Source of the DNA: Rhodospirillales bacterium
GTDB lineage: Bacteria; Pseudomonadota; Gammaproteobacteria; Steroidobacterales; Rariloculaceae
Assembly (NCBI GenBank): GCA_024640665.1
Contig: JAHEEO010000076.1
Location: 467-12,537, forward strand
Length of the DNA stretch: 12,071 nucleotides
Direction of reading: 5' to 3'
A program made the translations under genes and the position numbers. Position 1 is the first letter of the stretch; the number at the start of each line of letters is the position of its first letter. Shown one piece after another: positions 7,497 to 12,071 of this stretch. The notes beneath the pieces were generated by a model. It saw nothing but the letters and a program-made list of their open reading frames with translations, did not search any database and had not been told where the DNA came from.

Positions 7497-7729
7497 CGCT
7501 ATTCAACTCAGCCTAATCCAACAAGTCAGCTCACGCGCCGACGTGCGCTTACCACCAGAATATTCATGGTCCTGGCATGCCATTGCTCGAGCTACTGTAG
7601 ATAGGTATATCGGCCCGTCGGGCTGCTGGTTTAGCGTGCTCGCATACAAGCGTGACGCCTGTCTCACTTTAATTGCCGAATAGCCGCTCGCGCTCATTCT
7701 TGATCAGCAGTGACTAAAACCGCACGGCA

Positions 7730-10700
7730 CTACTGCGGGGCAATGGCGATAGTCACAGCGCGGTACCGTTCATTAGCAGAGAGTGAAAAAGTGGACGTGC
7801 CGCTGTCTCCTGCGGCGCCCTGCAGAACATAACCAGACCCGCCAGAGGCAGAACTGGCGCCCGTTCCACTCGACCCCATATTGATTGCGGTATGGCCGGC
7901 AAGCCCTGGATCACCGGCCATAATTGCATCCCCGTCAAACCCACCGATGCGGACAATCATCGAATTGGCAATTGTCGTCACGACAGCTGGGCTGACGGGA
8001 CTGCTGGCACTACCACCGTCAACCTGTGACTTGTGAATCGGCGCGGATGGATCATGTCCGGTGAAACGCATGATCCATCCGTATGCTTCCTCATTCTTGG
8101 TCCAGCTGAAATCGTAGCTCCCCGGTTCCGATGCGCCGGCAATTTTCCACCATACGTCCATCGTCACTTGCTTGGACGTCGTTTCGTGATCAATCAGCGT
8201 CCAACCCGCCGGTGCCGACATCGTAGGTTTCTGCTCCCCGTCGGTCACGACAGCGGCGATCAGCAGATCGCCATCTGCCGTTCCGGCAGGTGCGGGAACG
8301 CTCAATGCCGTGTCGTCAAAGTCGAGACTCGCCTCAGCAAACGATTCAAATGTAACGCCCTCAGTCTGCGGGTCACCGCTTCCGCCACCACCGCTTTCGG
8401 CGATTTGTACGTTGTCGATCAGGATCTGGCGGGTCGTCTGAAGATCCGCGGTCAGAAATCTGATGACGGTATTGGGGCCCAGATAGGCTGATATATCGTA
8501 GCTTACCGACTCATAGATACCGATTCCCGGGAAATCGATTCGCCCCAGTTCGGTCCAATTGCTGCCACCATCCGGAGACGCCCAGATACTTAAATAGCGC
8601 GTCGCGTCAAGCGGCCCCTCTTGCTGATAATCGAAGCTCAAAGTCGCATTGCTGAAGCTCGAGAGATCGACCTGGCGCGTAACACCAGAGCCGTTTCCAC
8701 TCAGCCTCAGCCGGTTACTTCCAGCGTCAGCGACAATATCGATATCACCCGAACAAGAGGCCATATCATCAAGAACTTCCTGCCATAGAAAACCGCTCCA
8801 ATCGAGATTGCCATCGCTGCCGGCAAAGTCGGCGCTGTTGCAGTTCAGGGCGTTAAACTCGTCGAGATAGACTTTCGGTGGCCCCTCGCCCCCGCTCGGA
8901 GCGCCCCATCCGGCTGCCCATTCGATAGAGCGCTTGATAATGTCGCGCCCATCGTTGGTCAGGCTGTTGATGTCGACGGGCGTCGCACCCTGCCCCGAGC
9001 CCATCGGAATCTGCACGCGACGGCCTGCCGCCGCGCCGCCGCCTTGCATCGCCGCACCCGCCTCCAGCGCCAAGAGCGCCGGCCTGCCCGTATAGGGTGA
9101 ATCGATCCATGTGCCGACGGCCTGCACACCGGGCGCGATGGGCAGATTCGGGATCTGGTACCACTCGATCGCGCCGTCATAACCCGCAAACGGGTTCGTG
9201 AATACCGAAGCAATGTAATGCCCTGTGTCGACGGTCATCGGCGGCGCGCCGCTGCCGAGATTCGCGCTCGGTGCGAAGCCGAATTCGTCGATAAGGTCCC
9301 GGCTCTCGTTGACAATGCCAATTGTCGAGTTGACGAGCTTGGTGCCGAGACTTGCCGCGACGATCTCCTGCGATACGTAAGCGACGTCGTTCGCGCTCGT
9401 ATCGGTGTCGAATTTCGCCTGCGTCGCATCGTCGTCAATAAACGTGACTGTGAATCCCCAGTCGGTCATGTACTTCTGCCGGTATCCTTCTTGAAAGCTC
9501 AAAGCACCGGCGTCTTGAACAACATATAGCAGTCGGTTACCGGGGGACGCTGTGACGGGATCGGCAGCCCACTCGATCGAGCGCCGCATGATCGTCTGCC
9601 CGTCTGAAGTCAGAGAGCTGATGTCGAAGTCGTTGTCTCCCCAGGGCAGTTTCACTCGCCGTCCGGGCGCCGTTCCGCCGCCGTACAGCGCACCGCCGGC
9701 CTCCATGACGCTTATCATGCCGACGCTCGAGGATGGCCGCTGCGCGAGAAGCTGCAGGCCGGGCGCGAGGGTCCCGGCAGGCCCGCCGACAGGCTGGGCC
9801 GAGGTTGCGAAAGCGACCGTGCCCAGGCTGAACGGCTGGGTGATGTAGTGAGAGTTATTTGTGACCTCTACGGATGAGTCGGTAAACACCGTGTCGGTCG
9901 AAGCGATACCGAACTCGTTCGGCAGCTTCTGCTCCTCGATCACAACGCCGATATTCGCCTCGCGCAGCTTGGTCCCGAGTTGGCCGGATGCAATGTCCTC
10001 GGCAACGTAAGCGACGTCGGCAGTTGCGATGGCGGCATCGAATTCCGCCTGGCTGGCGCTTTCATCGATAAGAGTGACCGTGAAGCTCCAGGACTCGATC
10101 AGTGTTTTTTTGGCGGCTTCCTGGGCCGTAAGGTTGTTGGGATCAACCGCCACTAAGAGCACATTGCCGCTGCTGGTTGTACCTGCCCCCATCGCCCAAG
10201 AGATTGAGCGCTGCAACATGAGCCGGCCGTTGTTGTTAAGATAGTTCCAATTGAAATTGGCCTCGCGACCGAGCGGCACCATAACTCGGCGGCCCGCTGC
10301 ATTGCCGCCACCTGCCAATGCGGCGCCAGCATCCAGCACCGCGAGAGAACCGGCACCGCTGCTGTCCGCCAGTGTTTGCAGACCGGCGGCCTCGCCGCCG
10401 GAAATAGTCAACTGTTCCATCGCGCCCGAGTAAATCTCCAGCGGCCCCGCGGGGAAGACTGCCGTTATGTAGTGGCTGGTGTCGGACACATTGATCGCCG
10501 AATTCACTGTCCATCCGCTGCCGCCTGCGATGCCGAGGTCGCTGTTGTAATTGCCATCTTGACTGACCACGCCGACGGCTTGATCAACAAGTTTGGCACC
10601 CAACTGATTCGCATTGACCGTCTCTGAAATGAAGAAGACGTCGGTGGCGGCAGCAGCGGCATCATAGTCAGCCTGATTCGCGCTTTCGCTGATCACATTG

Positions 10701-12071
10701 ACGGTGTAACCCCAGGATTCGAACAGCGTTTTCTTGTAGGCATCCGCGGGGACGAGCGTCGATGGATTAACAACCGCCATCGTAATCGTGCCCGAGCCTT
10801 GGGGCGCCATGCATGCGCTGCCGCACTCACAGGCATATGTAATAGTGAGCTTTGGCGCAACGCCGACATTGGAGGCTTCCCGGGACCAAAATTCAGCTTC
10901 CCGCAGTCCGTCTTTCGGCTTGATCGCCAGGCCATAGTTCGGTTCACCGGCGAGCCAGCGCTCAACCAGCGGCGCGATTTCCCAACTAACCCAGGTCTCA
11001 GAACCGGTAATTGCGGTCTCCGCGATCGCGGCCGAATCGAAATCACCACCAGCCAACGACCAGGTGTTAACGCCGTTGTACGTAAACCAGCTCGCCCCGT
11101 CCGGCTGGCCGGTACCAAACTTCGTACCTTCAACCCAACTGCGCCTGATGGGGTGGATGGTGGCGCTACCCGGCACCGTGAGGTATCGCAGTTGAAGTTC
11201 CAGTCTTGCCGAACGCACCGCGACACCGGGTGGGAGCCCGGAAAGATCGAACCGGATCAGCGGATATTGCTGCCAGTCCGAGCCATTGTCATTGATCTGG
11301 AGATAGTTGGCCCCACCGTAATTACGTGCGCTATAAAAAGAGTCGGTCATTGCATCCTCGCCAGGATCCGTGCCGAGCTGAAGCGTAACCGAGCTCGGAG
11401 CCTGGTAAGCGGGCATGATGGGTCGGCTCAGCGTCCGCGTGACGCCATTGTCGAGCGTGCCGGTCGCCGTGATGCTGACGGGCGAGGCCGGCGCCGTGCC
11501 AACCACAACGGTCAGGACAGGTTGCTCGGCCGCGGCCGCCTCGCGGCTTCTGTATTTGGCAGTCACGCCTTCGGATGCCGAGGCGAGCAGAATGCCGTGG
11601 TTGGGCTGTCCATTGACCCACGCCTGCACCTGGGCGGTCAGGTTGACGGCCACCCTCACGCCGGCCTGAGTTTGCGCCGGAATCATCGCGAGTGAGGCGG
11701 CTTCGAAATCGCTCGACATGCTGTCCCAGGTTGCGCCGTCCTCGGTCCAATCAGACGTCACGGCGTGCACGGTAACGGGACCTTCCGGATGCGCGCCGCC
11801 GGTTTTGACAAAGAAGCTGACCGAAGCGGAATTGATCTGCGCCCCGGGCGGAAGCGAAGCAAGATCGAAGCGGGACAGGGCATATGTGACGGTACCACCC
11901 TCGAATTCGATGCGCCCATCCGTGTCACTGCCGTAATTGGTGCCCGGGAAATCGTTCGTTATCCAGGTATCCTGATCGGCGGAGAGGCTGTATGTTGTCG
12001 TGCTGCCGCCGCCCGTTATGCTGGCGTTATACGAATCAGCACCCAAAAAACTGGTGGGAACATTGAAGTCG
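7730..12071 (-). CDS. Large extracellular DNRLRE/tandem-repeat protein, possible pilin-anchored adhesin (5' end outside window)
   Basis: This is the C-terminal part of a very large secreted protein. The frame stays open to base 12071, so the in-frame TTG at 12046 is not a trustworthy start. Residue numbers here count from that TTG (1438 to the stop). Domains seen: DNRLRE-type beta domain 1 (about 18-182, with DTWI, SDWTEDGATW and WVNGQPNHGILL); linker VSITATGTLDNGVTRTL (189-205); DNRLRE-type domain 2 (about 218-404, with RRSWVEGT, WLAGEPNYGLAI and FWSREA). Next come a CECGSAC cysteine cluster (406-412) and three tandem alpha/beta repeats (420-619, 627-828, 837-1046). A MAM/jelly-roll-like domain (about 1057-1216, ending IDNVQIAE), a GGGGSG linker and a final beta-sandwich (about 1229-1438) complete it. 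There is no LPXTG, PEP-CTERM or autotransporter barrel at the C-terminus, so any anchor must be N-terminal. Neighbouring pilus genes suggest an adhesin. Glycan or matrix binding is plausible but unproven. Confidence 0.8.
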   Translation of the reverse strand, partial: DFNVPTSFLGADSYNASITGGGSTTTYSLSADQDTWITNDFPGTNYGSDTDGRIEFEGGTVTYALSRFDLASLPPGAQINSASVSFFVKTGGAHPEGPVTVHAVTSDWTEDGATWDSMSSDFEAASLAMIPAQTQAGVRVAVNLTAQVQAWVNGQPNHGILLASASEGVTAKYRSREAAAAEQPVLTVVVGTAPASPVSITATGTLDNGVTRTLSRPIMPAYQAPSSVTLQLGTDPGEDAMTDSFYSARNYGGANYLQINDNGSDWQQYPLIRFDLSGLPPGVAVRSARLELQLRYLTVPGSATIHPIRRSWVEGTKFGTGQPDGASWFTYNGVNTWSLAGGDFDSAAIAETAITGSETWVSWEIAPLVERWLAGEPNYGLAIKPKDGLREAEFWSREASNVGVAPKLTITYACECGSACMAPQGSGTITMAVVNPSTLVPADAYKKTLFESWGYTVNVISESANQADYDAAAAATDVFFISETVNANQLGAKLVDQAVGVVSQDGNYNSDLGIAGGSGWTVNSAINVSDTSHYITAVFPAGPLEIYSGAMEQLTISGGEAAGLQTLADSSGAGSLAVLDAGAALAGGGNAAGRRVMVPLGREANFNWNYLNNNGRLMLQRSISWAMGAGTTSSGNVLLVAVDPNNLTAQEAAKKTLIESWSFTVTLIDESASQAEFDAAIATADVAYVAEDIASGQLGTKLREANIGVVIEEQKLPNEFGIASTDTVFTDSSVEVTNNSHYITQPFSLGTVAFATSAQPVGGPAGTLAPGLQLLAQRPSSSVGMISVMEAGGALYGGGTAPGRRVKLPWGDNDFDISSLTSDGQTIMRRSIEWAADPVTASPGNRLLYVVQDAGALSFQEGYRQKYMTDWGFTVTFIDDDATQAKFDTDTSANDVAYVSQEIVAASLGTKLVNSTIGIVNESRDLIDEFGFAPSANLGSGAPPMTVDTGHYIASVFTNPFAGYDGAIEWYQIPNLPIAPGVQAVGTWIDSPYTGRPALLALEAGAAMQGGGAAAGRRVQIPMGSGQGATPVDINSLTNDGRDIIKRSIEWAAGWGAPSGGEGPPKVYLDEFNALNCNSADFAGSDGNLDWSGFLWQEVLDDMASCSGDIDIVADAGSNRLRLSGNGSGVTRQVDLSSFSNATLSFDYQQEGPLDATRYLSIWASPDGGSNWTELGRIDFPGIGIYESVSYDISAYLGPNTVIRFLTADLQTTRQILIDNVQIAESGGGGSGDPQTEGVTFESFAEASLDFDDTALSVPAPAGTADGDLLIAAVVTDGEQKPTMSAPAGWTLIDHETTSKQVTMDVWWKIAGASEPGSYDFSWTKNEEAYGWIMRFTGHDPSAPIHKSQVDGGSASSPVSPAVVTTIANSMIVRIGGFDGDAIMAGDPGLAGHTAINMGSSGTGASSASGGSGYVLQGAAGDSGTSTFSLSANERYRAVTIAIAPQ
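8909..9538 (-). repeat. Tandem protein repeat 3 of 3 in the large surface protein
   Basis: Residues 837-1046. It contains YMTDWGFTVTFIDDDATQA, ANDVAYVSQEI, LGTKL, TIGIVNES, HYIASVF, LEAGAAMQGGGAAAGRRVQI and NDGRDIIKRSIEWAAG. It is closest to copy 2 in the first half and carries an insertion of about ten residues around 950-980. It is followed by a Gly/Pro-rich linker (GAPSGGEGPPK) before the beta-sandwich domains. Confidence 0.75.
9563..10168 (-). repeat. Tandem protein repeat 2 of 3 in the large surface protein
   Basis: Residues 627-828. It contains KKTLIESWSFTVTLIDESA, ATADVAYVAEDI, LGTKL, NIGVVIEE, HYITQPF, MEAGGALYGGGTAPGRRVKL and SDGQTIMRRSIEWA, aligning with copy 1 over its whole length. 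The nucleotide sequences have diverged, so the duplication is old. Confidence 0.75.
10190..10789 (-). repeat. Tandem protein repeat 1 of 3 in the large surface protein
   Basis: Residues 420-619. Shared landmarks with the other two copies are KKTLFESWGYTVNVISESA near the start, ATDVFFISE, LGAKL, GVVSQ, HYIT followed by a Phe, AGAALAGGGNAAGRRVMVPLG and a closing NGRLMLQRSISWA. The alternating strand-helix pattern and the closing RxV..P.G plus R-S-I-x-W-A resemble ThuA/class-I amidotransferase-like flavodoxin folds. I see no catalytic Cys-His-Glu triad. Confidence 0.75.

Noticed and set aside
7503..7697. 64-codon minus-strand frame between the large gene and the diguanylate cyclase, in frame with the cyclase and ending two codons before its start
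   Set aside because: It has no recognisable domain, only a weak ribosome site, and a mixed composition unlike its neighbours. It could be a leader peptide or a stop-interrupted N-terminal extension, but nothing supports that. I treat 7497-7729 as noncoding.
7705..7735. Imperfect stem CAGTAGTG/CACTGCTG just past the stop of the large gene
   Set aside because: It has a 15-base loop, one wobble pair and no T-run after the stem. A terminator is possible but unsupported.
8909..10789. The three repeats as active amidotransferase or ThuA-type enzymes
   Set aside because: I could not find a nucleophile cysteine or a conserved Cys-His-Glu arrangement in any copy, and their place within a beta-rich surface protein argues for a structural or binding role.
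10799..11695. 298-codon plus-strand frame antisense to the large surface protein
   Set aside because: It is rich in Arg, Gly and Ala in the way expected of an antisense frame of a GC-rich gene. The minus-strand frame has clear repeated domains over the same bases, so this is a shadow.

Overview
The window looks like a chromosomal segment of a moderately GC-rich gammaproteobacterium. This is an inference from an Arg tRNA resembling those of Pseudomonas relatives with an encoded CCA end, an alginate-export-type outer-membrane porin, and a type IV pilus assembly gene set of the PilMNOPQ / MSHA (MshI-MshL) kind. I cannot name a genus. I see no transposase, integrase, CRISPR array or phage gene.

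Layout, left to right. Positions 1-121 hold no gene I can identify. Positions 122-198 (minus) are tRNA-Arg(UCG). Positions 199-551 are a noncoding gap with a 12-base direct repeat. Positions 552-1931 (plus) encode an AlgE-like porin. It converges on a minus-strand block that fills the rest of the window. Read in its own direction, that block is: the 3' part of a very large extracellular multidomain protein (12071 down to 7730, 5' end outside the window), a membrane diguanylate cyclase (7496-6249), then five overlapping genes for a pilus assembly complex. These are a PilM-like actin-fold protein (6113-4998), a PilN-like protein (5005-4361), a PilO-like protein (4361-3798), a PilP/MshK-like protein (3801-3427) and a secretin (3449-2034).

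How they may work together. PilM, PilN, PilO and PilP homologues form the inner-membrane alignment subcomplex that links the pilus motor to the outer-membrane secretin. The overlaps here (8, 1, 4 and 23 bases) imply translational coupling and one transcript. The diguanylate cyclase just upstream fits c-di-GMP control of pilus or adhesion output, as known for MSHA pili. The large protein carries two DNRLRE-type beta domains, three tandem copies of a roughly 200-residue domain, and two C-terminal beta-sandwich domains. Its first DNRLRE domain lies between two short stretches that look like halves of a minor-pilin C-terminal domain. My main hypothesis is that it is a pilin-anchored adhesin displayed by the neighbouring pilus system. 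That is inference, and the deciding N-terminus lies beyond base 12071.

Missing from the window: pilus motor ATPases, the PilC/MshG platform protein, prepilin peptidase and a major pilin. The assembly set stops at the secretin and is followed by the convergent porin, so the rest must be encoded elsewhere, perhaps beyond 12071.
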